Source: Nicotiana tabacum
Lineage: Eukaryota > Streptophyta > Magnoliopsida > Solanales > Solanaceae
Assembly: GCF_000715075.1 (NCBI RefSeq)
Contig: NC_134080.1
Span: forward strand, 35,010,758-35,074,757
Direction: 5' to 3'
Length of the DNA: 64,000 bases
Positions 35,801-47,823 of the stretch are shown here, in pieces. Below the pieces are notes generated by a model. It searched no databases, was not told the origin of the DNA, and saw only the letters and a program-made list of their open reading frames with translations. Each line of letters opens with the position of its first letter. The stretch's first letter is position 1. A program made the position numbers and the translations under genes.

Positions 35801-37950
35801 CAGAAGATGAGAAAAAGCCCAAAACTAAGAAGGTGAAGGAAACCACTTATGAGTGGGAGCTTTTGAATGATGTGAAAGCTATATGGCTTCGGAATCCAAA
35901 GGAGGTGACAGAGGAAGAGTATACGAAATTCTATCACTCACTTGCAAAGGTAAATTGCTACTTACATACTTTCTTCCAGTTGAAATGCAGTGGGAAGACT
36001 AGAAACCTTTTGTGAACTCTCTTACCATTTGCTAAATTCTTGTATTATTTTGCCAGGACTTCAGTGATGAGAAGCCCCTTGCTTGGAGTCACTTTAATGC
36101 TGAAGGTGATGTTGAGTTCAAGGCTGTACTATTTGTCCCTCCTAAGGCTCCTCAAGATTTATATGAAAGCTACTACAACTCCAAGAAATCCAACTTGAAG
36201 TTATATGTCAGACGGGTCTTTATCTCTGATGAATTTGACGAATTGTTACCCAAGTACTTGAGTTTCCTAATGGTAGTTCTTGTTACTCTAGAACTTATCT
36301 GTTTATATTATGTATTGGCCAAGAGTTTCTAACATCATTTTGTTTGCCATTTATGCTAGGGTCTTGTTGATTCTGACACCTTACCCCTCAATGTCTCAAG
36401 AGAAATGCTTCAGCAGCACAGCAGCTTGAAGACAATTAAGAAGAAACTCATCCGCAAGGCTCTTGACATGATACGCAAGATTGCTGATGAGGATCCTGAT
36501 GAATCTAACGACAAGGATAAGAAAGGTTAGTTAATATCTCTGAACTATCCATTGCCTAAGAGATTGAATTTCTCATTTCTGAGTTTCTCATGACGTTACA
36601 GATATCGAAGAATCCAGTGCAGACAATGAGAAGAAAGGTCAATATGCAAAGTTTTGGAATGAATTTGGAAAGTCAGTAAAACTTGGTATTATAGAAGATG
36701 CAACTAACAGAAATCGCTTGGCTAAGCTCCTCCGATTTGAGACGTATGCTCTGTGTCTTAAGAGTGTTATTCTTAATGAGATTGTGAAATAAAATCAGGG
36801 TGACTAATCCCTTGTTGTCTTAATATTTTTTCCGTTTGCAGCTCAAAATCAGATGGTAAACTAACTTCGCTAGACCAGTACATCTCAAGGATGAAGACTG
36901 GACAGAAGGATATCTTCTATATAACTGGAGCTAGCAAAGAGCAGTTAGAGAAATCACCATTCCTTGAGAGGCTAACAAAGAAAAATTATGAGGTATGAGT
37001 CTTTCTTAAGATAGCAAGGAAAGATTGGAATGCTGCACAACAAAATAACTAGTGGTTTTTTATTTTGACAAAAAGTATTAGTCATCGTTTCTTGCATTGT
37101 GGGTTTGAGTTTGACTATGTTCCTTGTCTTTGATATTTGAATTCTGTTATGAATGCATTTGTCATGTTTTCTCTAAAGATTCATTTGCTAATTTTGCCTT
37201 GTTGCATCGTTTAGGTGATTTTCTTCACGGACCCCGTAGATGAATACCTAATGCAGTACCTTATGGACTATGAAGACCATAAGTTCCAAAATGTATCCAA
37301 AGAGGGCCTGAAACTGGGCAAGGATTCAAAAGCCAAAGAGCTCAAGGAGTCATTTAAGGAGCTAACCAAATGGTGGAAGGGTGCTCTTGCTAGTGACAAT
37401 GTAGACGATGTCAAGATTAGCAACCGTTTGGCCGACACCCCTTGTGTAGTTGTGACATCGAAATATGGTTGGAGTGCCAATATGGAAAGAATCATGCAGT
37501 CACAAACTCTTTCAGATGCTAGCAAGCAGGCGTATATGCGGGGTAAAAGGGTGCTTGAGATCAACCCTAGGCACCCAATTATTAAGGAGCTTCGGGAGAG
37601 AGTAGTAAAGGACCCTGAGGTACACTTGATTTTATCTCTATACATGTGATCAAATGATAGATGTTGTAGAAATGGCTATCTGTTACTAATTTCATGTATT
37701 TGGTTCACAGGATGAGAGCGTGAAGCAAACGGCTCAGTTAATGTACCAAACAGCATTACTGGAGAGTGGTTTCCTGCTCAATGACCCAAAGGATTTTGCC
37801 TCCCGCATCTACAGCTCAGTTAAGAGCAGTTTAAATGTTAGCCCTGATGCAGCAGTTGAGGAAGAAGAGGATGTTGAGGAACCTGAAGCTGAAACTGATG
37901 ACAAAGAAGCTGCTGCCAAAGATGATTCTGATGCCAAGGACGAATTATAG
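32865..37950 (+). CDS. HSP90-7: Endoplasmin / ER-resident HSP90 (GRP94, SHEPHERD type), tandem copy 1
   Basis: Fifteen exons: 32865-32931, 33356-33476, 33579-33732, 33818-33898, 34010-34121, 34202-34328, 34413-34551, 35410-35527, 35753-35949, 36057-36272, 36360-36525, 36602-36743, 36842-36992, 37215-37619, 37711-37950. All have GT-AG introns, and phases close to give 811 residues. A signal peptide ([19 protein letters not shown]) leads. The ATP-binding N-domain shows [36 protein letters not shown] and GQFGVGFYS. An acidic linker follows (ends [14 protein letters not shown]), then the HSP90 middle domain ([27 protein letters not shown]), the dimerisation C-domain, an acidic tail and KDEL for ER retention. 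It is the ATP-dependent chaperone for secretory and membrane clients; in Arabidopsis the orthologue is needed for CLAVATA signalling and pollen function (literature knowledge). No breaks were seen. Confidence 0.95.
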
Positions 37951-38814
37951 ATTAGTCCAGAAGAATGTCCTTTCTCTAGATAAAACTACGTAGTAGTCAC
38001 ATGCTATAATCAAAGTGCATGTGGATAATTTAAGTTTACAATTGTTAGTCCGTAGGGTAATGTTACAAGTTATCAGGATTTTTGTCTGTCTTGCATCTTC
38101 ACAGATTTGTGTATGAGAACGTTGCTGAGTTTTCTGCAACATAATGTAATCTGCGATCCTTTTCCCCCTATTTACCTCCAGCTACTATCCTTATAGATAC
38201 CCTTGCTAAGTACACCAATCTCCCAGATGCACCATCTAATTTTCAAGCCTAGTCCATGGAGGACCTCTTTGCTGGTTTAGATTTTGCTACCTAAAATCAG
38301 TATGATTGCAGGTCTATTGAAAGTTTCATGGCGTGCTAGTAATTTTGAATTGGAACAAAAATGTGTTTTTGTATGCCTCGGAATCATCAATGAATTTTAT
38401 CTCAGAAGTGCCATATCATACAATTATTATGACCAAATTTAATATGTATAACCTCATGCGATGCAAGATGATTCGCAATGTGATAATTGAATATCCAGGA
38501 GAAATCTTTTATTGCGTGGATGTAGGTTACTAGAGATTTTCCAAATCTACAAGAGGGGTTACCTTTGAAAATAGTCAATCCAGACTTACCTTGTTGTATA
38601 GCAGTTAGCCCCATACTTATTTTGTCCCTATGAGGAACTTAAAAGCGAGAAAGCATAAAGAAATTTCAGCTTCATAGGGGATACGTCAATTATTAGTAAA
38701 TTCATATAACAGTTACATTTAAATCATTTTTACATGACTCTATAAATGAATAAAAGAATCTTTTCCTACGAATGTACCAGATATGCAAAAATGCACCTTC
38801 ATATACTACTTCCT
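37951..38814 (+). other. 3' UTR and downstream of HSP90 copy 1
   Basis: The first ~220 bp after the stop are almost identical to the region after copy 2, and weaker similarity continues to about 38400. I see no further gene before the palindrome-rich element at 38815. Confidence 0.5.
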
Positions 38815-39350
38815 GGGACAGCCCGACAAATTTTGGTAAAAATAGCACGGTATAGCCAGTGTTCGGAGTGATCATTCAAAAATAGCCAGCATTTACGAAG
38901 TCAATGAAAAATAGCCACTATTTTGCTGCAACAGAGATCGATCCAGCATAATATACTGGAGTTCGGTGCACCTGTGTATGAACTCCAGCATGTTATGCTG
39001 GACCGGTATACTTTGCTGACTCCAGTATAATATACTGGAGACTGGAGCACCAGTGCTCCAAACTCCAGTATATTATACTGGACAATTATCCTTGCCGGAA
39101 CTCCAGTATATTATGCTGGAGTTCTAGTGTACTTATGCTGGAACTCCAGTATAATATGCTGGAGTTCAAGCATATTTTTGTTGGAACTCCAGTATAATAT
39201 ACTGGCGTATTTTTCGGGTTTTGAACAGTGTTTTCGCTCAGATTTATGTTTACATGAAAATTGGCTAAATTTTGATTACTTTTGAAACTGAGCTATTTTT
39301 GAATGACCAGTTGTAAATCTGGATATTTTTGAATTTCTCCCCAAATTTTG
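38815..39350. mobile_element. Palindrome-array element, probable non-autonomous transposon
   Basis: About 530 bp contains seven near-palindromes of the type (GAA)CTCCAGTATA-n-TATACTGGAG(TTC) between 38942 and 39205. Subterminal CATTCAAAAATAGC (38873-38886) is inverted at 39292-39305. The outer parts (AAATTTTGG.., ..CCAAATTTT) are also roughly complementary. There is no coding frame. It looks like a Solanaceae repeat family, but its superfamily is not clear, since no target duplication was identified. Confidence 0.55.
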
Positions 39351-39796
39351 TGGCTTGAAGCTAAATTATAATGGGCTTTAACTTCTTTTTTCAAAAAACT
39401 TTTTATTTGAAGTCTATTTTTTTAGTTTTTTTAGATGTAAAATTATTAATAATTTTCTTATAATCAGTTTCTCATAATAATTGACAATATACCTAATACA
39501 TTTAAACTCTCTTTCCATTATATAGTGATCTCAGTTTTTTACCGCTAAATATAAAATCAAAAATATTTTCATATGTTTCGAATTGTTTAAATCTATTTTG
39601 AAGTGAATACTATGTATATAAAATAATCAACTCTAAAGGACTCTTCAAGAGAACATGAGATTTCACAATCAATATTCTCATCAAATTATTTTTTTCTATA
39701 TATCACAAGTTTCCCACGAAATTTAGATTATATATTTATTTCAACTATAATTTCCTAGGCAGAAATCATATCAATTGTAAATCCTTCTTCTCTATA

Positions 39797-40045
39797 CTCC
39801 CTCCATTTTAATTTATGTGAACCTGTTTGACTGGGTACAGAGTTTAAGAAAAAATGAAGACTTTTGAAATTTATGGTCCTAAACAAGTCAAAAAGGGGCC
39901 CAGAGTATTTGTGTGGTTATAAAAGTTTCTCATTAAGGGTAGAATTATAAGTTTAAGCTAAATTGTTATCAAATTTAGAAAGGGGTCATTCTTTTTGGAA
40001 CAGACTAAAAAGGAAATAGGTTCACGTAAACTGGAACAGAGGGAG
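39797..40045. mobile_element. Stowaway MITE, 249 bp
   Basis: It has the classical ends CTCCCTCC...GGAGGGAG-like (right end CAGAGGGAG) and lies between TA dinucleotides (39795-39796 and 40046-40047). The subterminal TTTATGTGAACCTGTTTGAC is repeated in inverted form at the right end (GGTTCACGTAAA region). This is a Tc1/mariner-derived MITE type. Confidence 0.85.
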
Positions 40046-40239
40046 TATTTATTATAGAAAGAAATCAAATATTTTTACTTCACATAACTTTTTAAAAACT
40101 TGTATATAGCCTATTAGATGTAACAAAAAATATCCACCCCCACAAATATGGAGCCTAAAGCAATTACTTTACTTGCTTTAGGGAAGGGCCGCCCCTGCTT
40201 CGTGAGTTTAGCAAATGAAACGTAATTAATGCCTTAACC

Positions 40240-40450
40240 GAACCAAATGTTGTTAGCAGTAGAAACAATAATAGACAAAATTTATTGCTTCTCGTCTAGA
40301 TTATTGCTACCACAAAGAACTTACGTAATTGTAAACTCTCATTTACATCATAGAAATTTAGAAGAATGTGTCTTGTCTTTATCATGTTCTATTAATATTC
40401 TCGATTATCATGCAACCAAGATAACCAGATCATAAGTCCGCTACGTGATT
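40240..40450 (+). other. Duplicated remnant of the TFIIS-gene 3' UTR
   Basis: This stretch aligns with 31090-31275, sharing CCAAATGTTGTT, TTGCTACCACA, CATAGAAATTTAGAAGAATG and ATCATGCAACCAAGATAACC. It marks the left edge of the duplicated unit that carried the second HSP90 gene. Confidence 0.75.
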
Positions 40451-40911
40451 CTACATTTCTTCCATCTTTTGATTGAATTCATGCAAAAGAAAGAATAATA
40501 AATGACTCTACTCTTTAATTATGAAAAATCAATAGACGGATCAGTATCATGATAAGTAGAATATTTAAAAGGATCTAAGTTAATTTGATAGTATAAATAT
40601 TTCTTTTATCAGTATAGTTTAACCTATTATAGTAAGTTAGTTATCATGTTTATCGAGATATTAATGAATGCTTGTAACAGATAATTATTTTGTAAGTCAT
40701 TCTGTAAATAGTTTTAGACAATTATGCATTGAACTTAACTCTAGTTAAAAAATATTTTCAAAACCTATGGTTTAACACAAGGAATGGTCGAAGTTAAAAA
40801 ATCGCAAATTATTAACATTAGTTCATAATCACGAATATTGACCTGAATTCGCTGCATAATGTATGGTCACCACTCACCTTACACCTTTTGTACTTGCCAA
40901 TGAAAGAAGAA
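40451..40911. other. Upstream spacer of HSP90 copy 2
   Basis: This diverged counterpart of about 31500-32490 lacks both the SINE-like blocks and the Mutator MITE found upstream of copy 1. No gene is seen. Confidence 0.5.
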
Positions 40912-41277
40912 CACGTGGTTCTCAGACGTAGCTGCTACGGTAAGTAATTCCAACTGATCTATTCCATGGACCTCAGCGCAGAAGATAGAAACCAGGTCGT
41001 CGTTCGCGTCGACTTATAGAACAAAGGTTTTCTCCACGTCTCAAGAGGCGACGGAAACCAATAAAACCACGCCACGTATACTATCACACATCATAACCGT
41101 TCGATCGTCCACGCTGGCAAAAAATTAGGAAAATGGATCTCCTAGTCGTGGGTATCGAACTCGTGACACAGACGGAGACGGCACGAGCTCACTATATATA
41201 GTCGCTCACTGGAAATGGCGCTACTTAGAAGCCAAATTTCAAAAGCCGCTGAGGTCTGAGAGTGAAATCCAATACAA
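40912..41277 (+). promoter_or_regulatory. Promoter of HSP90 copy 2 with ERSE and TATA box
   Basis: CCAAT-N9-CCACG occurs at 41058-41076, 202 bp before the ATG. TATATATA is at 41193-41200, and a CACGTG core at 40912-40917. Element order is the same as in copy 1, which supports retained ER-stress control of both genes. The TTCCAGAA heat-shock-like pair of copy 1 is not preserved. Confidence 0.75.
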
Positions 41278-44200
41278 ATGAGGAAGTGGACGATCCCTTC
41301 GGTCCTGTTTCTGTTATGTCTTCTTTTCCTTCTTCCAGATCAAGGTAAACTATTTGTTTTGAGATCTCATGGAATTTTCTTGTTATATGTATGTAAGATT
41401 TTAAATAGTTTAGTTAGATGATGAACTAATACTGTGGATCGAGCATTGGGCAGTAATATTTGCCTTAGCTTTGAAGTTTGTGAGGCATTTTTGGTCTGGT
41501 GCTGCCTTGAAAATTTGCTGCCGTAATTATTTAAGGAGTTACATAGTTGATTGATTGATTGAATTGCTTAGTGGAGTACGGACATTACTGCTTTATTCTG
41601 AAACATGATTTTTTTACTCAATAGGTCGGAGGATTCAAGCAAATGCGGAAGCTGAATCTGATGCCCCTGTTGATCCGCCAAAGGTTGAGGAAAAGTTTGG
41701 TGCTGTTCCACATGGTTTATCCACTGATTCTGATGTCGTTAAAAGGTTTCCGAATTGTCGATTCATTTAGTTTGTTTCGCCCTGATTCCTTGCCTTCAAC
41801 TTCTTTGTATCTTCATTGTACTGAGCACTATATCATTATAGGGAATCGGAGTCTATGTCTAGGAAAACTCTCCGAGCTGATGCAGAGAAATTTGAGTTCC
41901 AAGCTGAGGTCTCTCGGCTTATGGACATCATTATCAACTCCCTTTACAGTAACAAGGACATCTTCTTGAGGGAGCTGATCTCGAATGCATCGGATGTAAG
42001 CACACTTTTAAAGTCTCTGGTGATGTTCGACATTATATGCAAATGATTTCTTCTAAGTTAATATCCTGTTAAATTCAGGCGCTGGACAAGATTAGGTTCC
42101 TGTCACTTACTGACAAGGAGGTACTTGGGGAAGGTGATAACACTAAGCTTGAGATCCAGGTTGGTGATTTGTGTCCGTTGTTTGTGTAGACTCTGTTGGT
42201 TGCTAGTACGAGGAGGTTGCTCTTTTAAAAGCTGTTCTGATGATTGTATTGTTTATTGCAGATTAAACTGGATAAAGAAAAGAAAATTCTTTCCATTCGT
42301 GACAGAGGTATAGGAATGACCAAGGAGGATTTAATAAAGAACTTGGGAACTATAGCTAAATCTGGAACTTCAGGTAATCTATCTGGTGGATATGAGATTG
42401 GCGGTGTTCTTGGAGTTCTCTTTACTGTTCACTAACTTGTTATTGCTCAACAGCCTTTGTTGAGAAGATGCAGACAAGTGGAGACCTTAATCTGATTGGA
42501 CAATTTGGTGTTGGGTTTTACTCGGTCTATCTTGTAGCTGACTATGTTGAGGTCATCAGCAAGCATAACGATGACAAACAGTACGTTCTTGTGTGAATGT
42601 GTTGATTAATGACTATTGATGTATTGGGAATTTTATTAGTGATTTAACAAATATCTGCATTCAGATATGTCTGGGAGTCTAAGGCTGATGGTGCATTTGC
42701 CATTTCTGAAGATGTATGGAATGAACCTCTTGGTCGTGGAACTGAAATTAGATTGCACCTTAGAGATGAAGCAGGAGAATATTTGGACGAGTACAAACTA
42801 AAGGTGTGTGTGACCGATACGTCCCAAGGAGACTCTTTTCATATATCATGAGTTGGTGCATGCCAAAACTTTTAATAGTTAACCAGTCATTTAGAGTAAT
42901 TTTGTTTTCCATTCTGACAGTGGTTTTTGCACAGTAGGTCATAATATACTTTAATGCTGAAATAAACAACCTTAACAAAAGACTACTTTGCAATTTTATA
43001 AACTCTTGTTCCACTCCTTCAAGCGCCCTTCTAATTATCTCTTTCCAAATAACCCAACATGATTGCTAAGGGGGCAACACTCCATGCCCTTAGACTTCTC
43101 TTCCCACTTCTATGAGCCCAACTATGTAGCACTTCCTTCACTGAACCCGCACATCATCCACTAGATTATATTCTACTGCTTATTAGAAGTAAATACTCTC
43201 CAAAATTGAGGAACATAACGAAGACCAGGGCAGTAAAGGGCTGCAAACCTTTGTGACCCATTGTTTTGAAGCTAGTACCAGGTTGTTTTCTTATATGAAT
43301 TTTTCTGCTCCCCCTTTTGTTTGATTTGTTATGAGTTTTTCTGCTCCCTTAGGATTATTTTATTATTTGGACCTTTGATTGAAAGGGTGCAATCTAAGAG
43401 AAGAAACAACAGGACCAATTGCTTGATATTCCATAAGTCTTGTATTACAGTTGTTGAGAATAAGATGATTAAGCTTATGGATGAATTGCTAGCTAAAAGT
43501 AAAAGTCTGATATTTGGGCTGTTTCTGTTTTTGCATATCCAATCTTTTGCTTGTGTGTCTGTGTGGAGGTAAGATAAATTTTTTGAGTTAGAAAAAAAAA
43601 GAAGCCAAACCTGTTTTTCTGCTGGCTAAGTTTTTAGATTCTTACATTTTGGTACTTGTCATCAGCATCCATCCTGAATATTCTCTACTCTGAATTTGAT
43701 TATTTTCCAGTTCAAGCTACCAAATTAAATTGAAAATAAGAGTTTCTATGGACATACTTTATGTTTCTGAAATAATATTATGTTTCTGAAGCTTCTGTTG
43801 AGGTTCTCTACATTGCTTAATGCATGGGTTACCTTGTACGCAGGACCTGGTGAAGAAATACTCTGAATTCATCAACTTCCCTATAAATCTTTGGGCAAGC
43901 AAAGAGGTTGAGAAGGAGGTTCCTGTTGATGAAGACGAGTCAACTGATGAAGAGGAAACATGTATGTGTGATTCATCCTACCTGGCTTGCCAAGTTTATT
44001 CAGTGTTAATGAAGTTGGAACTTGTAGTGAATGTGTTTAATGCATATTTTAAGACCTGTTTCCTGCTCGGAGAAATTGTTTGGGTTTGGGGGGTGGAGTT
44101 TGCTAGATGAATTGAAGTTTACCCCCTCCTTGTCTTTTAATCTTATGCGACCTCATAGTCTTTCAATGTTGTGAACAGCTGAAACCAGCTCTTCTGAAGA

Positions 44201-46358
44201 AGGAGATGAAGATGATTCTGAGAAGCCAGAAGATGAGAAAAAGCCTAAAACTAAGAAAGTGAAGGAAACCACTTATGAGTGGGAGCTTTTGAACGATGTG
44301 AAAGCTATATGGCTTCGGAATCCAAAGGAGGTGACAGAGGAAGAGTATACGAAATTCTATCACTCACTTGCAAAGGTAAATTGCTACTTGCTTACTTTCT
44401 TCCAGTTGAAATGCAGTGGGAAGAGTAGAAACCTTTTGTGAACTCTCTTACCATTTGCTAAATTCTTGTATTATTTTGCCAGGACTTCAGTGATGAGAAG
44501 CCCCTTGCTTGGAGTCACTTTAATGCTGAAGGTGATGTTGAGTTCAAGGCTGTACTATTTGTCCCTCCTAAGGCTCCTCAAGATTTATATGAAAGCTACT
44601 ACAACTCCAAGAAATCCAACTTGAAGTTATATGTCAGACGGGTCTTTATCTCTGATGAATTTGACGAATTGTTGCCCAAGTACTTGAGTTTCCTAATGGT
44701 AGTTCTTGTTACTCTAGAACTTCCCTGTTTATATTACGTATGGGCCAAGAGTTTCTAACACCATTTTGTTTGACGTTATGCTAGGGTCTTGTTGATTCTG
44801 ACACCTTACCCCTCAATGTCTCAAGAGAAATGCTTCAGCAGCACAGCAGCTTGAAGACAATTAAGAAGAAACTCATCCGCAAGGCCCTTGACATGATACG
44901 CAAGATTGCTGATGAGGATCCTGATGAATCTAACGACAAGGACAAGAAAGGTAGTTTATATCTCTGAACAATCCATTGCCTAAGAGATTGAATTTCTCAT
45001 TTCTGAGTTTCTCCTGACGTTACAGATGTCGAAGAATCCAGTGCAGACAACGAGAAGAAAGGTCAATACACAAAGTTTTGGAATGAATTTGGAAAGTCAG
45101 TAAAACTTGGTATCATAGAAGATGCAACTAACAGAAACCGCTTGGCTAAGCTCCTCCGATTTGAGACGTATGCTCTGTGTCTTAAGAGTATTATTCTTAG
45201 TGAGATTGTTAAGTCAAATCAGGGTGACTGATCCCTTGTCGTCTTAATATTTTCTCGTTTACAGCTCAAAATCAGATGGTAAACTAACTTCCCTAGATCA
45301 GTACATCTCAAGGATGAAGGCTGGACAGAAGGATATCTTCTATATAACTGGAGCTAGCAAAGAGCAGTTGGAGAAATCACCATTCCTTGAGAGGCTAACG
45401 AAGAAAAATTATGAGGTATGAGTCTTTCTTAAGATCGCATGGGAAAGCGGCATAACAAAATAACTAGTAGTAGTTTATTTTAACAGAAAGTACGAGTCAT
45501 CTTTTCTTGCGTTGTGAGTTTGACTATGTTCCTTGTCTTTGATATTTGAATTCTCTTATCAATGCATTTATCATGTCTGCTCTAAAGATTCATTTGCTAT
45601 GTTTCCCTTGTTTCATTGTTTAGGTAATTTTCTTCACGGACCCTGTAGATGAATACCTGATGCAGTACCTGATGGATTATGAAGACAATAAGTTCCAAAA
45701 TGTGTCCAAAGAGGGCCTGAAACTGGGCAAGGATTCAAAAGCCAAAGAGCTCAAGGAGTCATTTAAGGAGCTAACCAAATGGTGGAAGGGTGCTCTTGCT
45801 AGTGACAATATAGACGATGTCAAGATTAGCAACCGTTTGGCCGACACCCCTTGTGTAGTTGTGACATCGAAGTATGGTTGGAGTGCCAATATGGAAAGAA
45901 TCATGCAGTCACAAACTCTGTCAGATGCAAGCAAGCAGGCGTATATGCGGGGGAAAAGGGTGCTTGAGATCAACCCTAGGCACCCAATTATCAAGGAGCT
46001 TCGGGACAGAGTAGCAAAGGACCCTGAGGTACACTTGGACTAAATCTCTATATATGTGATCAAATGATATGTTGTAGAAATGGCTAACTGTTAGTAATTG
46101 CTTGTACTTGGTTCACAGGATGAGAGCGTGGAGCAAACGGCTCAGCTAATGTACCAAACAGCATTACTGGAGAGCGGTTTCCTGCTCAATGACCCAAAGG
46201 ATTTTGCCTCCCGCATCTACAGCTCAGTTAAGAGCAGTTTAAATGTCAGCCCTGATGCAGCAGTTGAGGAAGAAGAGGATATTGAGGAACCTGAAGCTGA
46301 AACTGATGACAAAGAAGCTGCTGCCAAAGATGATTCTGATGCCAAGGACGAATTATAG
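41278..46358 (+). CDS. HSP90-7: Endoplasmin / ER-resident HSP90 (GRP94, SHEPHERD type), tandem copy 2
   Basis: Fifteen exons with exactly the same lengths as copy 1: 41278-41344, 41625-41745, 41842-41995, 42079-42159, 42262-42373, 42454-42580, 42665-42803, 43844-43961, 44179-44375, 44483-44698, 44785-44950, 45026-45167, 45265-45415, 45624-46028, 46119-46358. The product is again 811 residues with signal peptide, intact N-domain ATP motifs, middle domain, C-domain and KDEL. Visible protein differences cluster in the N-terminal tail and the acidic linker ([14 protein letters not shown] and [10 protein letters not shown] here against [14 protein letters not shown] and [10 protein letters not shown] in copy 1). 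There are scattered changes elsewhere. Intron 7 is 1040 bp against 858 bp in copy 1. Both copies look functional, so this is a tandem paralogue and not a pseudogene. Confidence 0.95.
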
Positions 46359-46959
46359 ATTAGTCCAGAAGAATGTCCTTTCTCTGGAGAAGACTACGTA
46401 GTAGTCACATGCTATAATCAAAGTGCATGTGGATAATTTAAGTTTACAATTGTTAGTCCGTAGGGTAATGTTACAAGTTATCAGGATTTTTGTCTGTCTT
46501 GCATCTTCACAGATTTGTGTATGAGAACGTTGCTGAGTTTTCTGCAACATAATGTAATCTGCGATCCTCTTTTCCTTTTTACCTCCAGCTGCTATCCTCA
46601 TAGATGCCCTTGCCAAGTACACCAATCTCAAACCAATCTCCAAGGTGCACCATGCCACCATCTAATTTTCAAGCCTAGTCCATGGAGGAGCTCTTCGTTG
46701 GTTTTTAGCTATGAGTGCTACCTAAAATCAGAATTATTGCAGATCTACTGTAAGTTTCATAGCGTAGTAGTAATTTTGAATCGGAATAAGTATGTCTTCT
46801 TGAAATCCCTCGGAATCATCATTTGAATTTTATCGTAGAAGTGTCATATTAAGCGCCCCAAAATGATTCCCAATAGGAAAATTGAATATCAAGGAGAATC
46901 TAATTCGATAAATATGTTTTGTAGTCCGTTATAGATTTCTTTTTAGTTCTATGTTTGTG
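46359..46959 (+). other. 3' UTR and downstream of HSP90 copy 2
   Basis: This is near-identical to the sequence after copy 1 for about 200 bp and then increasingly diverged to about 46830. No gene is seen. Confidence 0.55.
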
Positions 46960-47823
46960 GAGTTTTTGGCCAATATTGTCCCTTATCTTTGAGGGTAGGT
47001 CTATTTCGGTCCCTCAAATATAACCCTGAACATATTTAGTCCCTTAAGTATGCTAAAGTGGAGCACATTTAGTCTCAATGACAGAATCTGCCCAAGATCA
47101 ATTACAGGGTTGGTTTCGGCACTCACCCACCGTCTTTTTAATCTACTTATCGAAAATATTTTATAAACCAACCCCCACTAATAGCACAGAGCTGATAAAT
47201 TTAAGATTTTAACGTTGAAACTTTTACTTTTAAAAATTTCGGTTGATTTTTTCAAAAAGAAAAGTTAAAATTTTGAAAAATAGAGCTGCCAAGATCACTT
47301 CTAGGCATATTATTGAAGCAAACGAAAATCAGATTGTATAATCACTTTTAGGTTGCGCCAGAAACTATTTACATCTGTAGCCGAAAAAGTAAATAAAATT
47401 TGTATATTAACATACAATATATATATATATATATACACACACACAAAATAATATACAAATTTTATATATTTTTTCGGCTATTATTTTTACAGCGGCTATA
47501 CAATGTCATTTTCTCATTGAAAACTGGCATAGAAGGAGATATTTTCAAGGTCAAAATTTTAGAAGACATTATCTAAAAATGAGGAATTAAAGTGATAATT
47601 TGCGTATCCAATAAAAGGAGATGAAACGTTTTGCTTCAGAGCAAAAAATCTGCTTCATGAATCAGAGTTGGTTAACACCGTTAGTTTTTGAATACATTCT
47701 ATCAATGGGACTAAATGTGCTCCACTTTAGCATAATTAAAGGACTAAATATGCTCAAAGTTATATTTGATGGACCAAAATAGACCTACCCTCAAAGATAA
47801 GTGACAATATTGGTTAAAAACTC
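46960..47823. mobile_element. DNA transposon with long inverted ends, non-autonomous
   Basis: About 110-120 bp at the left (GAGTTTTTGGCCAATATTGT onward, including AGGTCTATTT and AGTGGAGCACATTTAG) is repeated in inverted form at the right, ending ACCAATATT..GGTTAAAAACTC on the plus strand. Internal sequence is noncoding. Long inverted termini suggest a Mutator-like MITE, but the target duplication is unclear. Confidence 0.65.
47373..47486. repeat. Nested inverted repeat with (AT)n and (AC)n core
   Basis: GCCGAAAAAGTAAATAAAAT at the left is an imperfect inverted copy of the right end TATATATTTTTTCGGC. The centre is a TA/CA microsatellite (about 47413-47446). It lies inside the 46960-47823 element and may be a small MITE nested in it. 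Confidence 0.5.

Noticed and set aside
37268..37645. Antisense 125-residue frame in HSP90 exon 14 (also 45677-45994)
   Set aside because: It is a shadow of the long coding exon, conserved only because the sense strand is.
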